Source: Actinomyces qiguomingii | GTDB lineage: Bacteria > Actinomycetota > Actinomycetes > Actinomycetales > Actinomycetaceae | DNA length: 64,000 bases | NCBI RefSeq assembly: GCF_004102025.1 | Contig: NZ_CP025228.1 | Span: forward strand, 1,426,001-1,490,000 | Direction: 5' to 3' | Shown here: in pieces, positions 44,494 to 52,106 of the stretch | Layout: the number at the start of each line of letters is the position of its first letter | Position numbering within the stretch: position 1 is the stretch's first letter | Translations under genes and position numbers: made by a program | Notes under the pieces: model-generated | Seen by the model: only the letters and a program-made list of their open reading frames with translations | The model's database searches: none | What the model was told of the DNA's origin: nothing

Positions 44494-45822
44494 TCAGCCG
44501 GGCCGTTTGGCGGAGGGGCCGGCGTAGCGGATCCAGCAGATCACGGCGCACAGCACGCAGAAGACCGAGCAGCCGTAGAAGAAGGCGTGAGTGGGCATCA
44601 GGGTCAGGGCGATGCCGACCAGGAAGGGGCCGAGCGCCGCCACGGCGGCGGTGAAGCCGATGGCTCCGCCGGCCTGACGCTTAGGCATGATCATGGGCAT
44701 CTGTTTGAAGGTGGAGGCGTTGCCGACTCCGGCGAAGAAGAACATGGCCAGCAGGCCGATCATGAACACGGGGAAGTCGCCGGCGCTGTCGGCGGTGGCC
44801 ACCTGCCAGCCGCAGAAGGCCATGGTTGCGGACATGCCGACGGCGGAGACGAAGGTCCAGATCGCACCGCCGAAGCGGTCGCACAGGGGTCCCCAGGCGA
44901 AGCGCAGGAAGGAGCCCAACAGTGTGCCAATAAAGGCGTAGGAGGCGCCCTTGGGCAGGTCGGCGGCGGCCAGCGTCTGCGCCAGCGGGGAGGTGGCGCC
45001 GTAGTTGTTGTTGATGATGTTGGCGGTCTGCGCGGCGAAACCGGAGAAGATGCCGAAGGTCATGATGTACAGGACCGTCATCAGCCAGGTGTCGACGTTG
45101 CCGAAGATGTCAAGCTGCTGGCGGACATTGGCCTTGACCGGCACGTCCTTGATGTAGGCGAAGGCCAGGGCCGCAGCGATCACGGACCACGGCAGGAAGA
45201 AGACGGTGGCGTTGAATACCCGTGGGGCGCCGTCGGCGTAGGGGGTCACCCAGGTGAGCCCGAGCAGGCTCGTGCTCATCAGGAATGGGGCGGCCAGCTG
45301 GATAACGCTCATACCCATGTTGCCCAGGCCGCCCTGCAGGCCCAGGGCCGTGCCGGACAGGCGCTTAGGGAAGAAGAAGCCGGTGGAGGGCATGTAACCG
45401 GAGAAGGTGGCGGCACCGATGCCGCAGGTGAAGGACAGTGCCAGCAGCGTGCCGAAGGAGGTGGCCGGGTTCTGTACGGCGAAGAACCAACCGAGCATCG
45501 GCAGGACGTACAGCAGGGAGGACCAGCCGATCATCTTGCGCGAGCCGATAGTGGCCGGCAGGAACATGTAGATCAGTCTCAGCGCCCCGCAGGACAGGCC
45601 CGGCATGGAGGTGATCCAGTAGATTTGGTTGTTGGTCAGCTCGAAGCCGATCTCGTTCAGGCGTGGGGCGACGGCGCTGGGCAGGAACCACACCGTGAAG
45701 CCGAGCATGAGTGAGAAGGTAGTGATGGCCAGGGTTCGCCAGGCGATTGACGCCGACCAGCCGTCCGGCTCCTCCGGGTTCCAGCCGCTCAAGACGCGGC
45801 CGGAAGTATCGAGCTGACTCAT
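44494..45822 (-). CDS. narK: nitrate/nitrite transporter NarK
   Basis: The 442-residue MFS protein of the nitrate/nitrite porter family has 12 membrane segments. Family motifs seen are FTCGIGAATFSGYMPSTGFF and, near the C-terminus, FFAGVGNASTFKQMP, corresponding to the two nitrate-signature regions with the GxGNA/GxGAA pattern. It imports nitrate or exchanges it for nitrite. The ATG at 45822 has an AGGAG site 10 bases upstream. It lies upstream of narGHJI on the same strand. Confidence 0.93.
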   Translation of the reverse strand: MSQLDTSGRVLSGWNPEEPDGWSASIAWRTLAITTFSLMLGFTVWFLPSAVAPRLNEIGFELTNNQIYWITSMPGLSCGALRLIYMFLPATIGSRKMIGWSSLLYVLPMLGWFFAVQNPATSFGTLLALSFTCGIGAATFSGYMPSTGFFFPKRLSGTALGLQGGLGNMGMSVIQLAAPFLMSTSLLGLTWVTPYADGAPRVFNATVFFLPWSVIAAALAFAYIKDVPVKANVRQQLDIFGNVDTWLMTVLYIMTFGIFSGFAAQTANIINNNYGATSPLAQTLAAADLPKGASYAFIGTLLGSFLRFAWGPLCDRFGGAIWTFVSAVGMSATMAFCGWQVATADSAGDFPVFMIGLLAMFFFAGVGNASTFKQMPMIMPKRQAGGAIGFTAAVAALGPFLVGIALTLMPTHAFFYGCSVFCVLCAVICWIRYAGPSAKRPG

Positions 45823-46165
45823 GGTGCTGTGACTCCTGGGGGTAGGGGGCGAAGTAACAGTGAGTTGACCGGGCGTGACCCCGACGTTGTCCGCGGGGGT
45901 TGGTCCGCGGGGTGATTGGTGATTCCCGCATGATGCCCGACCGGGCAACGGGTCGGCGACCGGAGAATCTTTCGGCTGGAATCAGGCCGACTGCACCCCA
46001 TATCTTTTTTACGGCGGATTCCGTAATAAGGAAGATGGTTGTGAGCTAATAGGCGGTGGTGGGCCGTGGCCCACGGTCGATGGGCACTGGGGAGGGCGGT
46101 TGCGGGAGCGCGGTGGAATACGGGTGGGCGGATGAGAATCGCCCTCGCCTACTACCGTGGTCGGT
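45823..46165. promoter_or_regulatory. narK / mogA divergent region with an 18-bp inverted repeat
   Basis: TTACGG-cggatt-CCGTAA (46009-46026) is a perfect 6-base inverted repeat preceded by CCCCATATCTTTTT. A related CCCCATATTTTA-TTACGG stands at 53600-53616 before the nirK unit. No FNR-type TTGAT-ATCAA site was found. A regulator common to nitrate and nitrite genes is possible. Confidence 0.45.
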
Positions 46166-46759
46166 ATGAGTCGAATGACGCCCCATCACTCCAACTCCGG
46201 CTCGGCGGCAGAGCCTTCCAGCACAACGCGGGTGGTTCCTGTACGCCAGAAGGCTCTCCACCCATTGCCGGTGCCGGTAAGTGGCGCCGTCATCACCGTC
46301 TCCGACCGCTGCGTCAGCGGGAAGCGGGAGGATGTCTCCGGGCCGCTGGCCGTGCGGCTGCTGCGGGAGCACGACGTCGTGGCCGATGCCGTGAAGGTGG
46401 TTCCCGACGGGGTGGAGTCGGTGCGTGCCGCCATTGAGGATGCTGTTGCGGGCGGTGCCCGGGTGGTGTTGACCACCGGTGGCACCGGTGTCACTCCGCG
46501 CGACCTGACCCCCGAGGGCACCGCGCCGCTGCTGGCGGTGCGGCTGGAGGGTATTGAGGCGCAGATCCGCGCCTACGGACTGACCCAGACGCCGTTGTCG
46601 AGTCTGTCGCGCGGGCTTGTGGGGGTGACCAGTCGCGATGCCGATGGTGCGCTGGTGGTCAATGCCCCCGGGTCGCGCGGCGGTGTTAAGGACACCATCG
46701 CCGTGGTGGGGCCTTTGGTTCCGCACATTCTGGAGCAACTCGGCGGCGGTGACCACTGA
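46166..46759 (+). CDS. MogA/MoaB-family molybdopterin adenylyltransferase
   Basis: The 197-residue protein activates molybdopterin by adenylation before metal insertion. The conserved core starts at GAVITVSDRCVSGKRED; it has VVLTTGGTGVTPRDLTPEGT and the C-terminal NAPGSRGGVKD. An N-terminal extension of about 38 residues is polar and unconserved. The start may be this ATG or a GTG at 46157; neither has a good ribosome site. The sequence does not separate MogA from MoaB, so no symbol is given. Repeat array D begins 14 bases after the stop. Confidence 0.88.
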   Translation: MSRMTPHHSNSGSAAEPSSTTRVVPVRQKALHPLPVPVSGAVITVSDRCVSGKREDVSGPLAVRLLREHDVVADAVKVVPDGVESVRAAIEDAVAGGARVVLTTGGTGVTPRDLTPEGTAPLLAVRLEGIEAQIRAYGLTQTPLSSLSRGLVGVTSRDADGALVVNAPGSRGGVKDTIAVVGPLVPHILEQLGGGDH

Positions 46760-46773
46760 ATCCGCCTCCCCTC

Positions 46774-46848
46774 CGCCGAGTTCGGTCGATGTGACTGCCG
46801 AGTTCGGTCGATGTGACTGCCGAGTTCGGTCGATGTGACTGCCGAGTT
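46774..46848 (+). repeat. 22-bp repeat array D (4 copies, GCAGT subtype)
   Basis: CGAGTTCGG starts at 46774, 46796, 46818 and 46840, joined by TCGATGTGACTGC. It is inverted relative to array E, which has the same subtype; together they bracket the AbiEi-like gene. Confidence 0.9.
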
Positions 46849-46946
46849 CGGTTGCCGCCGTCCACAGGAGTACTTCAGAGCAGCCCCGTGCTTTGGCATT
46901 CACAGGCGTTCGTCACCGAGTGGCTCCGTTCCTGCACCCTGTCCTC

Positions 46947-48092
46947 ATGAACAACAGCATGTCTTGTCATAACCCTTCACAAGCCATCCCGCCGGTGTTG
47001 GTGCGACGCTCTACTGTGGGGCGCAGTCTGCTGGAGGCCGGTGTGGTTTCCGGCCGGCTCACCCAGATCCAGCGGGACACCTACGTGCACGTCGCACATG
47101 ACGCCGCGGTATGGGAGCAACAAGCGGCCACGCACAACGCAATGCTCGAAGCCTTTCGGGTGGATGCCCTCAAGGGGGTGGTTGTGCTCGAGAGCGCAGT
47201 TCTGCTGCACGGCGGGGCGACCTGGCGCACGCCGCAATCGCTGCACCTGGCGGTGCCTTACCGCCCCACCGGCCTGCGTCGCCCTCCGACGCGGCATGAC
47301 CCCACGCGTCCTCCTAGCCGAGACCTCCATCCTCTCGATCGCCGTCGGGCACTCGCGTCACGCCCCATCACTCGACACCGCTTTCCAATCCCCGAGGACG
47401 ACATCATTGTAGTTGGAGGGCTGAGAGTCACCAGGATCGAACGCACTATTGAGGACTGCGCGCGTTTCCTCGAACCGGACGCGGCAATGGTCGCCGTCGA
47501 CTCCCTGTTCGCGGTGGTCACCGGTGCCATGCCGCTCAACTCCAGCGGGCGGCAGGGCGCCGACGTCGTCGACCGCCCCTGGGATCGCGCCGATGAAATC
47601 AACCGAGAAGCGAACGCCTTACGCGCGCGAGTCATGGCGCGGTTGGATGGACGCCGTCGTGAGCGTGGGGTAAGGCGAGCCCGTGCCGTGATCGAGGCCG
47701 CATCCCCCTGGAGTCAGTCGCCATATGAGACGGAGCTGCGTCGGATCTGCCTGGCCAATGGGATCATTGCGCCTACGCCGCAGATGCCGCTGCACACCGG
47801 AGCGACCACCTTCTACGCGGATCTCGGCTGGCGGGAAGTTCGCAGAGCTGCGGAGGTTGACGGCATGATCAAGCTGGCGAACGGCGTCGACGCCGTGCTT
47901 GCGAGGAGAGCCGCGCGTGATGAGGCATTCGCGGAATGCGGTTTCGAAGTAGCCCATTTCTCCCCGGAAGAGGTGCGAGATACCGACGGTGCACTGAGCA
48001 TGCTGCACATGCTGCTGCCGCGCACGGCATGCGAAGAACGCCCGATCAGCGGGCTGAGGACGAAGCGAGAGTTGCGTCGTCTAGCCGGGTGA
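46947..48092 (+). CDS. AbiEi-like protein with a possible nuclease-fold C-terminus
   Basis: The 381-residue protein has an N-terminal winged-helix region (VGRSLLEAGVVSGRLTQIQR, then DTYVHV) and middle segment VVGGLRVTRIERTIEDCARF as in AbiEi/type IV antitoxin-like proteins common in actinobacteria. The C-terminal part (YADLGWREVR, AEVDGMIK, then ARRAARDEAFAECGFEVAHF) resembles a DUF559-like PD-(D/E)XK fold. No partner nucleotidyltransferase (AbiEii) lies beside it. It interrupts the molybdenum-cofactor genes and is bracketed by inverted repeat arrays. The ATG at 46947 begins the conserved part. Function unknown; defence or conflict role is an inference. Confidence 0.65.
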   Translation: MNNSMSCHNPSQAIPPVLVRRSTVGRSLLEAGVVSGRLTQIQRDTYVHVAHDAAVWEQQAATHNAMLEAFRVDALKGVVVLESAVLLHGGATWRTPQSLHLAVPYRPTGLRRPPTRHDPTRPPSRDLHPLDRRRALASRPITRHRFPIPEDDIIVVGGLRVTRIERTIEDCARFLEPDAAMVAVDSLFAVVTGAMPLNSSGRQGADVVDRPWDRADEINREANALRARVMARLDGRRRERGVRRARAVIEAASPWSQSPYETELRRICLANGIIAPTPQMPLHTGATTFYADLGWREVRRAAEVDGMIKLANGVDAVLARRAARDEAFAECGFEVAHFSPEEVRDTDGALSMLHMLLPRTACEERPISGLRTKRELRRLAG

Positions 48093-48136
48093 CCATTTGG
48101 CAGGCAGCGGCGGCGATGCGTTGAGCGTCATATCGA

Positions 48137-48233
48137 CCGAACTCGGCAGTTATATCGACCGAACTCGGCAGTCATATCGACCGAACTCGGCAGTCATATC
48201 GACCGAACTCGGCAGTTATATCGACCGAACTCG
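48137..48233 (-). repeat. 22-bp repeat array E (5 copies, GCAGT subtype)
   Basis: CCGAACTCG starts at 48137, 48159, 48181, 48203 and 48225, joined by GCAGT(C/T)ATATCGA. The last copy overlaps the 3' end of mobA. Confidence 0.92.
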
Positions 48234-48911
48234 AGGATGGGGGTGGGAGGCGTAGGCACGGATGTCCGCCCAGGTGTCCAGGTCGCGGGCGACGTGTGCG
48301 AGCTTTTCTCCTCGCTTGGAAAGCTCGAGACGGATCAGATCCATGCCGCCCAGCGTCCGTCGCACCGCCACATCCCGAAGTGCCGCGCCTCCCGGCGCAA
48401 CCCGCTCCGCCAGTGCGGCAGTCCGGTATATGCCCAGCAGGTACTGGACCTGGCCGTGGTCTACGGCGCAGGCTCCGTCGGCACCCGCGTGATCCTCCAG
48501 CTCTTTCGCCAGCGCTGGCAGGGCGCGCCACGCCTCTGGCGCATCACAGGTGACGACGGCGGTAAGCGGTGCGGGCACGTCCGTAACCGTCCCGCTCATT
48601 GTCTCCTCCGATCCATTGCCGGAGACGGTCGTGCTGAGCCGCGCCAGTCCGGCCGCTATTCCTGCCACAGGTCCGCCTAAAGGGGGATCTTCGAGGGCAC
48701 GTAGTACCCCGGGTGGGACCAGCACGCTCTCAGGGGCCACTACGACCACTTGACCGGGCGGCAGCCGGTCCCGTACGAATGCCACTCCGTCCAACACATG
48801 GTCGAGCAGACGCGCCCCGCCCACGACCACATCCGGCTTCGACGCTCCGTCCAGGCGTCGCGCGGTGCCCCCGGCCAGCACGACGACGTCCAGCCGCTCA
48901 CCTGTTGTCAA
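48216..48911 (-). CDS. mobA: MobA-like molybdenum cofactor guanylyltransferase
   Basis: The 231-residue nucleotidyltransferase begins VVVLAGGTARRLDGASKPDV, the GTP-binding start of MobA, and has CDAPEAW in place of the usual CDxP metal site. It would attach GMP to molybdopterin to make the MGD cofactor that NarG needs. The last five residues and stop (RVRSI then TAA) are encoded by repeat array E, so the native 3' end may have been replaced. It is coupled to the moeA-moaC fusion (ATGA overlap). Confidence 0.85.
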   Translation of the reverse strand: MTTGERLDVVVLAGGTARRLDGASKPDVVVGGARLLDHVLDGVAFVRDRLPPGQVVVVAPESVLVPPGVLRALEDPPLGGPVAGIAAGLARLSTTVSGNGSEETMSGTVTDVPAPLTAVVTCDAPEAWRALPALAKELEDHAGADGACAVDHGQVQYLLGIYRTAALAERVAPGGAALRDVAVRRTLGGMDLIRLELSKRGEKLAHVARDLDTWADIRAYASHPHPRVRSI

Positions 48912-50866
48912 GAGAGCTCCTGCCCGGCCCCGTCCGGGGCATTCGCCTCCACGATGTTGCCCGCATCGGCGCCATCCGGCCGCACCCAGTCACCGGAGCG
49001 GCCCCCGGACTTGGCAATCACTCTTGCCTCGCGCAGCGCCACCTCCCGGTCTACGCCCTTGACCATGTCGATCACTGCCAGCCCGGCAACGGTGACTGCG
49101 GTGAGCGCCTCCATCTCCACTCCCGTGCGGTCGGCAGTGCGCACCGTGGCCTCTACGCGCACACCGTCGTCGGTGACCTGAAGGTCCACCTGGCAGCCGT
49201 GGATACCAATGACGTGCGCCAGGGGGAGCAGATCAGGCACCTTCTTGGTGGCAGCTATGCCTGCTACGCGTGCCACTGCGAGCACATCCCCCTTGGGTAC
49301 GGCATGGTCCCGCAACGCCCTGATGATCGCCGGCGAGCACGCCACGAAGGCCGTGGCGGTCGCGGTGCGGACGGTGGTCCGCTTCCCCGACACGTCCACC
49401 ATCCGGGCGGTGCCCGAGGAGTCCAGATGCCCGAGGCGGAGGGCCGCCTCTGTTCGTGGGGACGCGGCGGACGGGGCCGGCCTTGAGGATTTGGCGACGG
49501 GGGGCCCATATGCGGGTGGCAGCGGCCCTGCGGGCGATGACAGTGGGAGCAACAGCACCTGGTCGCCCGCCGCGACGGCGTCGTCGTCGGTCTCCACGAC
49601 TGCCAGTGCCTGCGCCGTCGGCAGTGAGGCGACTAGGTGGGAGCCCGATCCCAGGTAGTGCGACGGTGCCACCCAGATACCTCCCGGTAACGCTCCGGTG
49701 GGAAGCGGCTTCGGCGGGGCGACGAAGCGTACCGGCACATACTGGCGGCGCCGGCGCGGGCTGCGCCAGCCGACGGCGGCCCGCGCCCTAGTCAGCCGTG
49801 TTTCCCCGTCCCGGGAGCCGCGCCCGCGGGTGGTGTCGTGGCCGGACAGCCGGGCTAGGGCGGGGGCGACGATCGTCGTAAATGACACCAGCACGCTCAC
49901 AGGATTGCCGGGCAGTCCTATCACCGGCACCAGGCGCCCGTCCCGGGCACGCACGGATCCGTAGCCCTGGGGCTTGCCCGGCTGCATCGCAACCGCGGCC
50001 GTGGTCAGTTCGATGTCGTTCCCGGCGGGGCCATCTGCCTGCCCGCGTGCGGCGGCCAGTGCGGTGAATGGATCAAAGGCCCCCGCCGACACGCCCCCGG
50101 AAGTAACGATCAAGTCGACGTCGATGGCCGCCTCGCGCAGGGCATCGGCCAGTGCCGCCGGAGTGTCGGCGCTGCGTAGGACGGCTACGAGTCGGGCACC
50201 GTGCTCGCCCACCAGTCCCGCCAGCATTGGGCCGTTGGAGTCCGGGATGGTGCCGGCTGCGGGCTGGCGACCCGCCTGTGCCAACTCTGCGCCCGTGACC
50301 ACGACGGCGACTCGGGGGCGCGGCACCGCTCGTACCATCCGGTGGCCTGCGGAGGCGGCGGCCGATACCGCGGTGGCCTTCAATACGGTCCCGCTCTTCA
50401 ATACGGTTTGGCCCGCCGCCACGTCCTCACCGGCTTGCCGCACGTTGGTGCCCGGGGCGACGGCGGTGCGAACCTCTACCTGCCTGGGCAGCGGTACAGC
50501 CCCGGGCGGCTGATCGGTGTCCTCTACCCTGACAACCGCATCGGCTTGCGCGGGCAACATGGCGCCGGTCATGATCCGCTGCGCGGTTCCCGCGGCCAGC
50601 GGTTCCGGAACCGCCCCGGCGGGCACGTCACCCATCACCGGCAGGATTACGGGGGCATGCATGGCCCCGACGACGTCGGCCGCGCGCACCGCGTAGCCGT
50701 CCATGGCCGAGTTTGTCCAGGGGGGTACTGGTGCGGCGGCCGGCACATCCTCGGCCAGGACCAGACCGTGGGCCTGTTCCAGCGGGACCTCGACCGGGGC
50801 GAGCGGCGTCAGCGCAGCGAGCACCTGGGCGAGGTAGTCCTCGGGCGGCAGCATGGTTGAGGTCAT
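48908..50866 (-). CDS. fused MoeA-MoaC molybdenum cofactor enzyme
   Basis: The 652-residue protein combines two steps. Residues 1 to about 410 are MoeA, the molybdate insertase: NSAMDGYAVR, IMTGAMLPAQADAVVRVED, TSGGVSAGAFDP and GLPGNPVSV. After a Pro/Ala-rich linker, residues from about 471 are MoaC, cyclic pyranopterin phosphate synthase: LGHLDSSGTARMVDVSGK, KGDVLAVARVAGIAATKK, TGVEMEALTAV and DMVKGVDRE. The MoaC LCHP motif reads LAHV, a change in the substrate-pocket region that keeps the histidine. MoaC normally works with MoaA (52.1 kb). The start is the first ATG of the conserved MoeA sequence. Confidence 0.9.
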   Translation of the reverse strand: MTSTMLPPEDYLAQVLAALTPLAPVEVPLEQAHGLVLAEDVPAAAPVPPWTNSAMDGYAVRAADVVGAMHAPVILPVMGDVPAGAVPEPLAAGTAQRIMTGAMLPAQADAVVRVEDTDQPPGAVPLPRQVEVRTAVAPGTNVRQAGEDVAAGQTVLKSGTVLKATAVSAAASAGHRMVRAVPRPRVAVVVTGAELAQAGRQPAAGTIPDSNGPMLAGLVGEHGARLVAVLRSADTPAALADALREAAIDVDLIVTSGGVSAGAFDPFTALAAARGQADGPAGNDIELTTAAVAMQPGKPQGYGSVRARDGRLVPVIGLPGNPVSVLVSFTTIVAPALARLSGHDTTRGRGSRDGETRLTRARAAVGWRSPRRRRQYVPVRFVAPPKPLPTGALPGGIWVAPSHYLGSGSHLVASLPTAQALAVVETDDDAVAAGDQVLLLPLSSPAGPLPPAYGPPVAKSSRPAPSAASPRTEAALRLGHLDSSGTARMVDVSGKRTTVRTATATAFVACSPAIIRALRDHAVPKGDVLAVARVAGIAATKKVPDLLPLAHVIGIHGCQVDLQVTDDGVRVEATVRTADRTGVEMEALTAVTVAGLAVIDMVKGVDREVALREARVIAKSGGRSGDWVRPDGADAGNIVEANAPDGAGQELS

Positions 50867-51079
50867 TGAGGAGTCCTAATGATGCGATCGTGCAGTTGTG
50901 ACGGGGGCGGGCGGAGTGGGGAGAAGGCGTGTCGACCGGAACATCATGCCCTGTCGCCGCAGTGGGGTGGGACCGTGGCAGGCGGCTGGCGTGTAACCTC
51001 CTCAGCGCCCCAGTGCCGCATCCTTTGGCCGCGCCGCGGCCCATTCGGAGATTCTGCGACTTGCGAACAGGAGACCACA

Positions 51080-51568
51080 GTGACCCAGACCAATCCGTTC
51101 CCCGGACATGTCGAGGACGTCGCCGACGTCGGGACGTCGTCGCCCCGGGCCCTGGTCATCTGCGCCGACGTCACCCCGGAGCCGATCGACACCGCTCGGC
51201 TCGCCGACGCCGTCGCGGATCCGGCGGCCGGCGCCGTCGCCACCTTCGATGGCAGGGTCCGCAATCACGACGGCGGGCGTGGGGTCATCGCTATCAACTA
51301 CGCGGCGCACCCCAGCGCGAATGCGGTCATCGCGGGGATCGCAGCCGAGATCGCCGACCGCCCGGGGCTGCGGAAGGTGTGCGTCATGCACCGTGTGGGA
51401 GATCTGGCCGTGGGGGACACGGCGTTGGCGGTGGCGGTTAGTGCCGATCATCGTGTCGCCGCCTTCGACGCCGTGCATGACATCGTTGAGGAGGTTAAGA
51501 CGCGCCTGCCCGTCTGGAAGCAGCAGTTGTTCACAGACGGTTCCAGCACCTGGTCGAATCTGCCCTGA
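51080..51568 (+). CDS. moaE: molybdopterin synthase large subunit MoaE
   Basis: The 162-residue protein, with the small subunit MoaD, converts cyclic pyranopterin phosphate to molybdopterin. Family segments are GAVATFDGRVRNHDGG, the CVMHRVGDLAVGDTALAV strand pair and the catalytic VKTRLPVWKQQ with the active-site lysines. A GTG at 51080 has an AGGAG site 7 bases upstream and is the chosen start; about 25 residues precede the core. It is transcribed opposite to its neighbours moeA-moaC and moaD. Confidence 0.92.
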   Translation: MTQTNPFPGHVEDVADVGTSSPRALVICADVTPEPIDTARLADAVADPAAGAVATFDGRVRNHDGGRGVIAINYAAHPSANAVIAGIAAEIADRPGLRKVCVMHRVGDLAVGDTALAVAVSADHRVAAFDAVHDIVEEVKTRLPVWKQQLFTDGSSTWSNLP

Positions 51569-51608
51569 TCCTGCCAGATCCTGCACGGTAGATCCGCTGT
51601 CCACCGAC

Positions 51609-51938
51609 TCAGCCACCCGCGAAAGGAGGCAGGACGTCCACCCGATCGCGCTCGTGCAGCTCCGCCAGTGAATCGGCCGGAGTTGAGAGCGAATTGATCA
51701 GGTAACTGGATACGCCGATCACCTTGGCCATCTCCAGGCCACGCCCGGCCAGAAGCTCACGCAACCCTGCCAGGGTCGTGCCGGTAGGCAGCTCCAGCCT
51801 CTCCTCGGTGCGACCGGCGGCATCTGCCGCCGCGGCGAAGTAGTGCACCTCGATGGCTATGGTGTCGGTGGCATTTGTGCTTGTGCGGGTCTCGACGGTG
51901 TCGGCCAAGCGTTTCTCCTTGTAGTCGTCTGCGCCCAA
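51609..51938 (-). CDS. moaD: molybdopterin synthase sulfur carrier MoaD
   Basis: The 109-residue ubiquitin-fold protein ends in the required double glycine (LPPFAGG), which is thiocarboxylated to deliver sulfur to molybdopterin. The core VHYFAAAADAAGRTEERLEL and VLPPF are typical. The N-terminal 28 residues are polar and may be untranslated; a start inside them is possible. It is convergent with moaE, stops 40 bases apart. Confidence 0.9.
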   Translation of the reverse strand: MGADDYKEKRLADTVETRTSTNATDTIAIEVHYFAAAADAAGRTEERLELPTGTTLAGLRELLAGRGLEMAKVIGVSSYLINSLSTPADSLAELHERDRVDVLPPFAGG

Positions 51939-52053
51939 TGATTACTGCCGCAGGGCGGTCACCGGAGGCGGTCTTAAGTGTTGACCTTATAACCGCGGAT
52001 GCCGCGGTCGCCATGTCGGGCCTTCGGCGCTGGCCGACAGCCTGCCACTTCAA

Positions 52054-52084
52054 CCGAACTCGATGGCTATAGAAGGCGAACTCG
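52054..52084 (-). repeat. 22-bp repeat array F (2 degenerate copies)
   Basis: CCGAACTCG at 52054 and gCGAACTCG at 52076, 22 bases apart, 22 bases beyond the moaA stop. There is no inverted partner nearby, so it may be a solitary or empty site of the family. Confidence 0.65.
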
Positions 52085-52106
52085 AGGTGGTGGAGTCGTG
52101 GCCGTA

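Noticed and set aside
45823..46165. FNR/Crp-type box controlling narK
   Set aside because: No TTGAT-N4-ATCAA-like sequence was found; the only palindrome is TTACGG-CCGTAA.
48181..48190. 5S rRNA fragment (CCGAACTCGG also occurs in 5S rRNA)
   Set aside because: Only about 10 bases match; the surrounding 5S sequence is absent and the unit is tandemly repeated.
48137..48233. CRISPR array
   Set aside because: The 22-bp copies adjoin without unique spacers, and no cas gene is nearby.
50867..51079. Moco riboswitch upstream of moaE
   Set aside because: The region is GC-rich with possible stems, but I could not match the conserved Moco-motif core.
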